Below, piece after piece: positions 35,813 through 43,403 of a DNA stretch of 64,000 nt. Position numbers and translations under genes: made by a program. The notes beneath the pieces are model-generated. The model made no database searches. It was not told the DNA's origin and saw only the letters and a program-made list of their open reading frames with translations. Source of the stretch: Bacillus horti (GTDB taxonomy: Bacteria > Bacillota > Bacilli > Caldalkalibacillales > JCM-10596); assembly GCF_030813115.1 (NCBI RefSeq), contig NZ_JAUSTY010000001.1, positions 1 to 64,000 on the forward strand. The letters are read 5' to 3'. Every line of letters starts with the position of its first letter. Within the stretch, counting starts at the first letter, position 1.

Positions 35813-37304
35813 TATAGTTGTTTTACCTATCCTTATTCCTTTGTTAACCGGTATTATCCTATTGTTTTTTAGGAATCAAATTAAGCTACAAAGAGCATTA
35901 AGTACACTATCGCTTCTTTTGGTAGCAGGGGTTTCCTTTTATCTGATTTATGAGGTAAACACGTACGGTATCCAGACGCTACGATTTGGAGGCTGGGTTC
36001 CTCCTTATGGGATTGTTTTTGTAGCAGATATGCTTGCTGTACTACTTGTAGCAGCTACAGCTATTGTTGCCTTAGCTTGTCTATGGTTTGCCTTCCGTTC
36101 GATTGGGGAGGCAAGAGAAAAGTTTTACTTTTACCCTATATTTCAATTTCAAATTGTTGGTGTATGTGGGTCCTTCTTAACAGGTGATCTGTTTAACTTG
36201 TTTGTTTGCTTTGAGGTTATGCTATTGGCTTCCTACGTGTTAATTTCGATTGGAGGTACGAAACGTCAGCTAAGAGAATCCATTAAATATTTGCTCATTA
36301 ACATTATCTCTTCAGCCTTGTTTGTTGCTTCTATTGCGTATCTCTATGCCATCACAGGAACACTAAATATTGCTCACCTTTCTGAACGAATTGCCGAAGC
36401 TGGACAGGGGCCACTATTAACTTTAGTATCTATTCTTCTGATGATTGTTTTCAGTCTTAAAGCTGCCTTATTCTTATATTTCTGGCTTCCTGGAGCGTAC
36501 AGTGCACCTCCTACACCTATTGCCGCTTTATTTAGCGCCTTATTAACTAAAGTTGGGATTTATGCACTTATCCGTGTTTTCACGATCATCTTCTATCATG
36601 AAGCAGGGATTACTCATATGCTCCTCGGTTGGTTAGCAGTCGTAACCATTATTATGGGCGTGATAGGAGCAGTTGGCTCCTCAGACGTACGGAAAATCCT
36701 TGCCTATAACGTTGTCGCAGCTGTTGGGTTTATTATTTTGGGACTAGCATTCTTCTCTACGACATCTCTTGCTGGAGCAATCTTTTATTTAATTCATGAT
36801 ATGGTCATTAAAGCCCTCCTCTTCCTTTTGGGTGGATTAACCATTGCCATTGCAGGTACAAGTCAGCTAAAAAAGATGGGTGGACTAATGAAGCAATACC
36901 CACTCATTGGCTGGATGGTCCTTGTTTCTGCACTTGCTCTAGCAGGTGTTCCCCCACTCAGTGGATTTATTGGGAAGCTGTTAATTGTTCAGGGAGGACT
37001 TGAAGCAAGCGAAGCAACGGGAATATTCTTCTGGTTTGTTATCGTCAGCCTAGTGACAAGCTTACTAATTCTTTACTCCATCGTTAAGATCTTCCTTAAT
37101 GCGTATTGGAGCGAGTCGAAGATGGCGACAAGCAGTGAGGAAACGTTCTCTTTAAAAGGTCTAGTCGCACCGTGTGCTTTCTTGCTTTTACTTTCAATGG
37201 CCATTGGGCTTGGTGCTGAAGCTATTCTTCCATTCGTATGGCAAGCGGCTGAAACATTAATGGATCCTTCTATCTATATTGATGCGATTCAGTTAAAGGA
37301 GTAG
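35805..37304 (+). CDS. mrpD: Mrp antiporter subunit D
   Basis: A 499-residue protein with about 14 membrane helices, of the NuoL/M/N family. The key charged residues are present: the membrane glutamate in [12 protein letters not shown], the lysine in [14 protein letters not shown], and the histidine/lysine in [14 protein letters not shown]. It overlaps mrpC by 8 bases. Confidence 0.94.
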   Translation: MNNIVVLPILIPLLTGIILLFFRNQIKLQRALSTLSLLLVAGVSFYLIYEVNTYGIQTLRFGGWVPPYGIVFVADMLAVLLVAATAIVALACLWFAFRSIGEAREKFYFYPIFQFQIVGVCGSFLTGDLFNLFVCFEVMLLASYVLISIGGTKRQLRESIKYLLINIISSALFVASIAYLYAITGTLNIAHLSERIAEAGQGPLLTLVSILLMIVFSLKAALFLYFWLPGAYSAPPTPIAALFSALLTKVGIYALIRVFTIIFYHEAGITHMLLGWLAVVTIIMGVIGAVGSSDVRKILAYNVVAAVGFIILGLAFFSTTSLAGAIFYLIHDMVIKALLFLLGGLTIAIAGTSQLKKMGGLMKQYPLIGWMVLVSALALAGVPPLSGFIGKLLIVQGGLEASEATGIFFWFVIVSLVTSLLILYSIVKIFLNAYWSESKMATSSEETFSLKGLVAPCAFLLLLSMAIGLGAEAILPFVWQAAETLMDPSIYIDAIQLKE

Positions 37305-37310
37305 ATAAGC

Positions 37311-37790
37311 ATGTCCTTTCAGATTATATTAAACCTTATACTAGCTTTTGTTTGGATGTTCCTGACGAATAACTGGAGTTACCAGGGCTTTACTATCGGG
37401 TATCTTATAGGACTCGTGTGTATCTATTTCCTTCGACGCTTTATTCCATATAGCTTTTACGTTAGAAAGCTATATTTTATCATTCGGATCTTGTTGCTCT
37501 TTTTTACAGAGCTCGTTGTTTCAAGCTATGATGTACTAAAGCATGTCGTTAGCCCTAAGCTCAATATTCAACCGGGAATCTTTACTCTGCATACCGAGCT
37601 GGATACAGAATGGGAGATCACCATTTTATCCTTGTTGATTGCCCTTACACCTGGAACCGTTACACTAGAAATTTCTCCTCAGAGAAATATTCTATATATC
37701 CATGCTATGGACGTTCCTAAAGCGGAAGTTACCGTCACTCTGATTAAAGAGAAGTTCGAAAGAAAGATTATGGAGGTGAGCCGTAAATAA
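37311..37790 (+). CDS. mrpE: Mrp antiporter subunit E
   Basis: A 159-residue protein with two N-terminal membrane helices and a cytoplasmic domain. The segment LLIALTPGTVTLEISPQRNILYIHAMD is characteristic of MrpE. It is part of the Mrp complex; the individual role is not well defined. It ends at TAATG with mrpF. Confidence 0.93.
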   Translation: MSFQIILNLILAFVWMFLTNNWSYQGFTIGYLIGLVCIYFLRRFIPYSFYVRKLYFIIRILLLFFTELVVSSYDVLKHVVSPKLNIQPGIFTLHTELDTEWEITILSLLIALTPGTVTLEISPQRNILYIHAMDVPKAEVTVTLIKEKFERKIMEVSRK

Positions 37791-38071
37791 TGCTAGAAAC
37801 TATTGTCGTTGTATCTATGATCCTTTTAGCGATCTCTGTCCTTGCCTGCCTATTCAGAGTCATTAAAGGACCTTCGATGCCAGATCGTATCATTGCCTTG
37901 GATACAATTGGGATTAATATAATCGGTCTAGTGGCTCTCCTTTCCATTCATCTAAAAACACAGGCATTTTTTGAAATCATCCTGTTGATTGGTATCCTTG
38001 CGTTTATTGGAACAGTCGCCTTTTCAAAATATATCGAAAGGGGTGTAGTCATTGAACGTAAACGAGATTAG
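37790..38071 (+). CDS. mrpF: Mrp antiporter subunit F
   Basis: A 93-residue protein with three helices. The motif RVIKGPSMPDRIIALDTIGIN, with its membrane aspartates, defines MrpF, a subunit linked in B. subtilis also to cholate efflux. Overlaps mrpE by one base and mrpG by 20. Confidence 0.93.
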   Translation: MLETIVVVSMILLAISVLACLFRVIKGPSMPDRIIALDTIGINIIGLVALLSIHLKTQAFFEIILLIGILAFIGTVAFSKYIERGVVIERKRD

Positions 38072-38456
38072 TACATGGATTATTGCTATTCTGATATTAA
38101 TTGGAGCTATTTTAAGTGTTTTGAGTGCGTTTGGTCTGATTCGTTTGCCTGACATTTACACCCGTTCACATGCAGCGGCCAAGAGTGCAACGTTAGGAAT
38201 TCTCTGTATCCTTACAGCCGTCTTTCTGTTCTTCTGGCTCATTGAGGATAATATTAGTGCTAAGGTGCTTCTAGGGATTGTCTTCGTCTTTTTAACAGCG
38301 CCAGTAGCTACACATTTAGTCACTCGTGCCGCGTATCATTCTCGGGTTCCAATGTGGGAGAAGAGTATTAGGGATGATTTAAAGCTGGCGTTAAGTGAAG
38401 AAGATTATAATGTTGAGTCATCAGAGGATGAGAATGAGGAAGAAGAAAATAAATAA
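38052..38456 (+). CDS. mrpG: Mrp antiporter subunit G
   Basis: A 134-residue protein with three helices and the MrpG hallmark GLIRLPDIYTRSHAAAKSATLG. The start is TTG 38052, inside mrpF. The end is an extended acidic tail (VESSEDENEEEENK), a little longer than usual for the family. The last bases overlap the start of the YVTN-repeat gene. Confidence 0.92.
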   Translation: MNVNEISTWIIAILILIGAILSVLSAFGLIRLPDIYTRSHAAAKSATLGILCILTAVFLFFWLIEDNISAKVLLGIVFVFLTAPVATHLVTRAAYHSRVPMWEKSIRDDLKLALSEEDYNVESSEDENEEEENK

Positions 38457-38910
38457 AGCTCATTTTCCTGTAGGAAAAGGGCCAGAAGGTGTTGCTGTAC
38501 ATCCTAATGGACAGCATTTATATGTGGCAAATCAGGATGACAACAACCTATATGTCATAGATAAGGATAGCTTTGAAGTATTGTTTAAACGCCGTATAGG
38601 TGCTTGCCCTGTTCGTCTTGTTTTTTCACCTGATGGCAAATATGCTCTTATTCCAAATCGTGAATCTGGTGATCTATCTATTATTGAAACAGAGCAGCAG
38701 ATTAACGGTCAGATTCGGCCTTGGGAGGTCAAACGAATTCGAGTTGGGGTGTGGCCAGGCGGAACGGTGTTTAACCCTGAGGGCTCCTATGCATACGTAG
38801 CCAATAATAAAACAGATGACATCTCTGTTATTAACATGCACACATTAAAAGAAGAAGATCGGATTGATGCAGGAATACATCCTGATGGTATTGCTTATCT
38901 AAGAAAATAA
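38434..38910 (+). CDS. YVTN-repeat half beta-propeller protein
   Basis: A 158-residue cytoplasmic protein made of YVTN-type beta-propeller blades: GPEGVAVHPNGQHLYVANQ, CPVRLVFSPDGKYALIPN, WPGGTVFNPEGSYAYVANN and a fourth that ends at HPDGIAYLRK. A closed propeller needs about six or seven blades, so this is a half-propeller that must dimerise, or a truncated gene. No signal peptide. AGAGG is 6 bases before ATG 38434 and the first 23 bases overlap mrpG, so it is expected to be translated with the mrp operon. A role for such a protein in Mrp function is not known. A clean terminator follows. Confidence 0.7.
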   Translation: MRKKKINKAHFPVGKGPEGVAVHPNGQHLYVANQDDNNLYVIDKDSFEVLFKRRIGACPVRLVFSPDGKYALIPNRESGDLSIIETEQQINGQIRPWEVKRIRVGVWPGGTVFNPEGSYAYVANNKTDDISVINMHTLKEEDRIDAGIHPDGIAYLRK

Positions 38911-39315
38911 TAAGTGAACTATTGCTCCAAAGGAAATCTCTTGTAGCAATGAAATCGGATTAAACTAATAAAGCCAAGGGTCTATTTACTTTTAAATAGG
39001 TCCTTGGCTTTATTTAATATATAAATCTTGATGGCATTGGCTGGCATTAACAGATCAACAATTTTTACAAAAACGGGCTTGTCTACATACTCACATAAAG
39101 TCACCATCAGCATAGAATAATTGAGAAGTGTATCCTATTTGTTGCCATAATGAAACTTTATTGAACGGGGGCTTGTTTATGAGTTCTGCAATCGCCATTC
39201 TTATATCTGTTTCAACAACGTATTCCTCCATGCTCATTAGGAGTTACTTAAGGAAGAAACGATGTTAGCTCATCTAGCATCGCCAATTTTTCACAGATTT
39301 AATCTCTTATCTTAT
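38911..39315. other. Intergenic region after the mrp operon
   Basis: Contains the mrp terminator. A frame at 39179-39268 would give a 29-residue one-helix peptide after GGGGGC, but the site and length are not convincing. Nothing else seen. Confidence 0.4.
38967..39014 (+). terminator. Terminator of the mrp operon
   Basis: AATAAAGCCAAGG (38967-38979) pairs perfectly with CCTTGGCTTTATT (39002-39014). The loop itself can form a short ATTTA/TAAAT stem. Confidence 0.75.
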
Positions 39316-39636
39316 CTACTCATAATGTTCCCCTAAACTAGATCCACCTTGTTGATAAATTTCTTTATTTCTATTATAAGCATAGATATATTTACTAGAT
39401 GGTTCATCTTTAAAGACAACAATCCCATGGTATGCTCCTGCCTTAAACCATTGATGCGATATATATAGCTTTTTAATATCTGCTTCTTCGTAGTTTTTAA
39501 CATTAAATAAATAATATTCTAAATCAGATTTCATTTGTACTCTTTTATTGTTAATTGAGATTGAAGAGACCTACAAATATCAGTGATATAAAATTATTAA
39601 TATACCGAATATAATAACAAATAATAAAGATATCAC
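39316..39636 (-). pseudogene. Decayed DUF3139-family gene
   Basis: The C-terminal part, from ATG 39534, gives 72 residues with the DUF3139 pattern (EYYLFNVKNYEEADIKKL, then IVVFKDEPSSKYIYAY). Upstream in the same frame is a GTG at 39636 followed by a hydrophobic stretch (ISLLFVIIFGILIILYH), then TGA, two codons, TAG, and then the sequence leading into the ATG. An intact family member has exactly such an N-terminal helix, so two nonsense codons appear to have broken it. The GTG directly follows the stop of the oxidoreductase gene. DUF3139 proteins are small membrane proteins of unknown role. Confidence 0.55.
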
Positions 39637-40203
39637 TTATAATTGACTTACCATCGCCTCGATTTGATCCAGCCAAGCTGTACGCGTCTCCTTGTCGGAG
39701 CTCGGTACAGACTCGAAAAATACATGTTGCAGCACTTCTATGCCGCAGTATTCAAATATACCAGTGTCAGAAGTCAATAATAGCGCCTTATCCATGCCGA
39801 TGGCCGCATATTGGGCATGCGATTTTCCTTGCGTGTTGAAGATTAAGGCTTTTTTGCCTTTCAGCATTCCCATTTGTTCGCCATTCACGTAACGGTAGGC
39901 AAACCCATAAGTAAAGACACGGTCAATATAGCCTTTGACGATTGCAGGCAGTCCGGTCCACCAGATCGGATAGATGAAAATGATGACGTCTGCCCACTTC
40001 AGATAATTATGCTCCTGTTCAATTTCCTCGCCAATGCCACCCAAAATTTCACTGCTGCTGACGACGGGTTGAAACTCCATCTCGTACAAATCGCGCACTA
40101 CATATTCGTGTCCCTTTTGGCGAAGGCCTCGGATGGTAGCTTCCAGAATGGCATGATTAAAGCTTTCTTTTCGTGGATGAGCATACACAATTAAATGGTT
40201 CAT
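39637..40203 (-). CDS. Flavodoxin-fold NAD(P)H oxidoreductase
   Basis: A 188-residue flavoprotein of the NAD(P)H quinone reductase / KefF / MdaB family. The N-terminus HLIVYAHPRKESFNHAI is the FMN/FAD phosphate-binding region; FIYPIWWTGLPAIVKGYIDRVF is the family signature. It reduces quinones or other electrophiles with NAD(P)H. ATG 40203 has GAGAGGAG 8 bases upstream. Two copies of a palindrome in the upstream interval and the adjacent TetR gene suggest it is that repressor's target, so induction by a quinone or drug is likely (inference). Confidence 0.85.
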   Translation of the reverse strand: MNHLIVYAHPRKESFNHAILEATIRGLRQKGHEYVVRDLYEMEFQPVVSSSEILGGIGEEIEQEHNYLKWADVIIFIYPIWWTGLPAIVKGYIDRVFTYGFAYRYVNGEQMGMLKGKKALIFNTQGKSHAQYAAIGMDKALLLTSDTGIFEYCGIEVLQHVFFESVPSSDKETRTAWLDQIEAMVSQL

Positions 40204-40310
40204 AAGATTGACTCCTCTCAATTTTTCAGTTGTATTTTCACTACTACAAAGTTAAGTGATTAATTAATTTCAATATTATCCGGTAATGCTGAAAACAATA
40301 ACTTGACCAG

Positions 40311-40340
40311 TATTAATTATTGATTAATCAATAATTAATA
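40311..40340. promoter_or_regulatory. Operator O1, 30-bp perfect palindrome
   Basis: The whole 30 bases read the same on both strands. The core at 40317-40334 is TTATTGAT-TA-ATCAATAA. It lies between the TetR gene and the oxidoreductase gene, about 110 bases before the oxidoreductase start. Confidence 0.65.
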
Positions 40341-40415
40341 GGTAAAACATCGATTGTATTCGTTCCTCCTATTACTAATCAAAACTTTTTAAATTCACCT
40401 TTTCACCCCCATAAA

Positions 40416-40433
40416 TTATTGATCAATCAATAA
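40416..40433. promoter_or_regulatory. Operator O2
   Basis: TTATTGAT-CA-ATCAATAA, the same two 8-base arms as O1. It lies just after the TetR gene, 82 bases upstream of O1 in the direction of transcription. Confidence 0.65.
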
Positions 40434-40466
40434 TTATTAATTAAATAAATAACCAATTTCATTTGA

Positions 40467-40982
40467 TTATTTATTTTTATCAATAAGTTCAGGGAAATCT
40501 AAGAAATAAGAGATATTACATAACATCCCTCTAGCTAGAAAAGTAGTTACTTCTCTTTCGGCATTTTCTATTCCAGCTGAGCTAAACCTCTCTAAAGTGT
40601 AACTTCTTATAAGGGCCAGACCATTCTTTGCAGCTTCCCGTATAGCTTTTTCTGTTATGGAAATTCCGATTACCTGCAAAGCGATTTCATTTGGATGTAA
40701 TACAGACAGTTCTTCATAAGCTTCAATCATCTTGTTAACGAGTTGTTCTGAGCTCGACTCAACATTTTTAAAAGTTTGAATGATTCTATCAAACGCACGA
40801 TCTAAGGCTGCGATAAATAGCTCTTCTTTTGTTTTAAAAAACTTAAATACATACGGCTGTGATATACCCGCTTTTTCTGCTATATGTGCAGTTGTTGTAT
40901 TATAGTAACCTTTTATTGCAAATACTTCTAATCCCGCTTCAAGAATATCTTCCTTACGATTTCCCTTTTTAGGTCTTGCCAT
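40467..40982 (-). CDS. TetR-family transcriptional repressor
   Basis: A 171-residue TetR-type regulator. The helix-turn-helix is in residues 10-52 (REDILEAGLEVFA-type pattern, TTAHIAEKAGISQPYVFKFF, then KEELF). The C-terminal ligand domain is variable. The start is ATG 40982 with GGGTG upstream; the in-frame ATG at 41000 is less likely. A related palindrome (41011-41028) stands directly upstream, consistent with autorepression, and two more precede the next gene, the quinone reductase. The ligand is unknown. Confidence 0.9.
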   Translation of the reverse strand: MARPKKGNRKEDILEAGLEVFAIKGYYNTTTAHIAEKAGISQPYVFKFFKTKEELFIAALDRAFDRIIQTFKNVESSSEQLVNKMIEAYEELSVLHPNEIALQVIGISITEKAIREAAKNGLALIRSYTLERFSSAGIENAEREVTTFLARGMLCNISYFLDFPELIDKNK

Positions 40983-41010
40983 ATTTAACACCCATTTCAT
41001 TTATACTTAT

Positions 41011-41028
41011 TTATTGATTGATCAATTA
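41011..41028. promoter_or_regulatory. Operator O3 upstream of tetR gene
   Basis: TTATTGAT-TG-ATCAATTA, matching O1 and O2 at all arm positions but one. Positioned 28 bases before the TetR start, where it would overlap the promoter. Confidence 0.55.
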
Positions 41029-41212
41029 TAAATTAATATAATACATTTTATCTCCTAATGCAAGTGCCATGACAATTTTTTAAAGTTATTTAAATATATG
41101 TTTTACAAAGACTTACCGAATATATTATATCTTTTTATTAGTATTGTAACAATTTCGTATTTAAAACGACGGAAAGAATAAGTGATGTTAGTACTGCTTT
41201 CAAACAAAAAAT

Positions 41213-41252
41213 AAGCACCTCATTTCACTTTATTGTGATTATTGAGATGCTT
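41213..41252 (-). terminator. Terminator of the peptide ABC operon
   Basis: On the minus strand AAGCATCTCA pairs with TGAGGTGCTT (one G-T pair) around a 20-base loop and is followed by ATTTTTTG. Confidence 0.6.
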
Positions 41253-41275
41253 AGCATTTATTGAATCATTACCTA

Positions 41276-42178
41276 TCAGTTCTTCATTTTCGGATCTAAT
41301 GCATCACGCAAGCCATCCCCAATAAGGTTAAATCCAAGGACAAGTAGCATGATAGACATCCCCGGAAATAACACTGTCCATGGTGCATTTTGGATAAACC
41401 CTCTTGAATCTGATAGCATTTTCCCCCACTCAGGAGTTGGTGGCTGTGCTCCTAAGCCCAAAAATCCTAAGGCAGCCGCTTCTAGAATAGCTGTACCGAA
41501 TCCTAATGTTGCCTGTACAATGATTGGAGCCAAGCTATTAGGGAGAATGTGTTGAAAGATGATTCGACCATGGCGCATCCCTTGGGCTTTCGCTGCCATA
41601 ATAAATTCCTCTTCCTTTATGCTTAGTACTTTTGATCGTACCAGCCTTCCAAACACAGGTATATTAACAATCGCAATGGCTATTAATGCATTCTCCAGAG
41701 AAGGTCCTAGAATAGCTACAATAGCAATAGCCAATAGTATCCCTGGGAAAGCTAATAAAATATCAAAAATACGTGAGATAAAAATATCCGTCCACCGTCC
41801 GAAATAACCTGCTAGTAGCCCTAAGAACGTCCCGAAAAGAGCTGCGCCAGTAACAGCTACAAATCCAACCCATAAGGATATCCTCGCTCCATATGCAATT
41901 CTAGTAAACATATCTCTCCCGAAATCGTCTGTCCCAAACCAATGTTCATTTGACGGAGGTTGAAGGCGATTAACCATTTCCTGCTTATCATACGTATAGC
42001 TTGATAACAAAGGAGCCGTTATGGCCACAAGGACAAAAAATAGAATAATCCCGGCTCCTATAAGAGCAAGCTTATTTTTCTTTAAGGAGCGGTACGCATC
42101 TCTCCAAGGTGAAGAGGCTTTTTCCATATCCTGTTTAGGCTGTGGAGTGGAAGCTGGATCTATGTGTACAGTTGCCAT
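41276..42178 (-). CDS. Peptide ABC transporter permease (DppC/OppC type)
   Basis: A 300-residue membrane permease. An OppC-type N-terminal helix (about 36-58) precedes five or so helices, and the EAA loop is seen around EEEFIMAAKAQGMRHGRIIFQHILPN. It pairs with the upstream permease to form the membrane channel of a di/oligopeptide or nickel-type importer. It is the last gene of the operon and starts 11 bases after the previous stop. Confidence 0.92.
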   Translation of the reverse strand: MATVHIDPASTPQPKQDMEKASSPWRDAYRSLKKNKLALIGAGIILFFVLVAITAPLLSSYTYDKQEMVNRLQPPSNEHWFGTDDFGRDMFTRIAYGARISLWVGFVAVTGAALFGTFLGLLAGYFGRWTDIFISRIFDILLAFPGILLAIAIVAILGPSLENALIAIAIVNIPVFGRLVRSKVLSIKEEEFIMAAKAQGMRHGRIIFQHILPNSLAPIIVQATLGFGTAILEAAALGFLGLGAQPPTPEWGKMLSDSRGFIQNAPWTVLFPGMSIMLLVLGFNLIGDGLRDALDPKMKN

Positions 42179-42189
42179 AATATCACCTC

Positions 42190-43194
42190 TTATTTATAGT
42201 TAATCCTTGGATCGATATAGGAATACAGCAGGTCAACAATCAGATTAATGACAACGAATATAAACGCAACAACTAGAATACCTGACTGAATAACAGGATA
42301 ATCTCGAAACATAATAGCCTCGTAGATGTACCGACCTAATCCAGGCCAGGCAAAGATCGTCTCTGTTAATATTGCTCCTCCTAAAAGAGAACCCATTTGT
42401 AAACCCACCACAGTAAGAACAGGAATCATAGCATTTCTGAGCCCATGCTTATAGATAACTAAGAACTGATGAGCTCCTTTTGATTTTGCCGTTCTGATAT
42501 AGTCTGAGCGTAAAACCTCAAGCATACTTGAACGAGTCATACGAGCAATGATGGCCATTGGAATCGTTCCAAGAGCAACTCCAGGTAAGATTAAATGCTT
42601 TAAGGCCACTTGAAATTGATCAAACCTACCACTTAATAATGAATCTATTAAATTGAAATGGGTGACAGAAGTAATTGGATCTCTAGCATTTTCTCGGCCG
42701 AATGCAGGCAACCAGCCTAGCTCTTGAGCGAAAACCCACTGCTCCATTAAGCCTAGCCAAAAAATAGGCATAGACACACCAATTAAAGCGATAATCATAC
42801 AGACATAGTCAAATATTGAATTCTGTTTCCATGCACTAATAATTCCCGCGTTCACTCCTACAATAATGGCAAACAGCATACTAAACATCGTTAATTCGAC
42901 GGTAGCCGCAATAAATGGTTTTATTTCCTCGGCAATGGCTTTTCTTGAACGTAAAGAATCTCCTAGGTCGCCTTGGAGTAAACCTTTCACATAGAGACCA
43001 TATTGTTCGTAAAGTGGTTTATTTAGGCCTAGGTTTTGTTCAAATTCTTCGATCGCTTGAGGTGTAGCTTGATCTCCTAAAATGGTCAGAGCTGGATTGC
43101 CAGGGATAAAATAAATAATGGCAAATGTGATAATGGTCATCCCAAATAAAACAGGAAGGAGCATTAGAATCCTTCTTACCGTGTACGCTAACAT
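42190..43194 (-). CDS. Peptide ABC transporter permease (DppB/OppB type)
   Basis: A 334-residue permease with six predicted helices. The N-terminus YTVRRILMLLPVLFGMTIITF is typical of DppB/OppB, and the EAA loop is SDYIRTAKSKGAHQFLVIYKHGLRNA. It is the channel partner of the following DppC-type protein. The gene is separated from the binding-protein gene by 209 bases with a terminator-like stem. Confidence 0.93.
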   Translation of the reverse strand: MLAYTVRRILMLLPVLFGMTIITFAIIYFIPGNPALTILGDQATPQAIEEFEQNLGLNKPLYEQYGLYVKGLLQGDLGDSLRSRKAIAEEIKPFIAATVELTMFSMLFAIIVGVNAGIISAWKQNSIFDYVCMIIALIGVSMPIFWLGLMEQWVFAQELGWLPAFGRENARDPITSVTHFNLIDSLLSGRFDQFQVALKHLILPGVALGTIPMAIIARMTRSSMLEVLRSDYIRTAKSKGAHQFLVIYKHGLRNAMIPVLTVVGLQMGSLLGGAILTETIFAWPGLGRYIYEAIMFRDYPVIQSGILVVAFIFVVINLIVDLLYSYIDPRINYK

Positions 43195-43256
43195 GATTCC
43201 ACCTCAATTTCTTCGATGAGCTATATCAAAACAGATAATTTATTATGTATAAAAGG

Positions 43257-43285
43257 GGGTAGTAGAGAGGAATGCTCTACTACCC
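43257..43285 (-). terminator. Internal terminator-like stem in ABC operon
   Basis: GGGTAGTAGA (43257-43266) pairs perfectly with TCTACTACCC (43276-43285). On the minus strand it is followed by CCTTTT. It lies between the binding-protein gene and the permease genes, so partial termination would give more binding protein than permease. Confidence 0.55.
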
Positions 43286-43403
43286 TTCTTCCCATCACTG
43301 GAGTCATTAGATCTAAAAACACTCTAACCTTCTACTTTCTTTGCTTGCTTTCTATACGAAATATTCTTACTCTCTCCATCCCATTAATATGGGATTACTA
43401 CAA

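Noticed and set aside
39179-39268. 29-codon frame with one hydrophobic helix
   Set aside because: GGGGG site is imperfectly spaced and the peptide is too short to judge; could be a remnant of a mobile element or chance.
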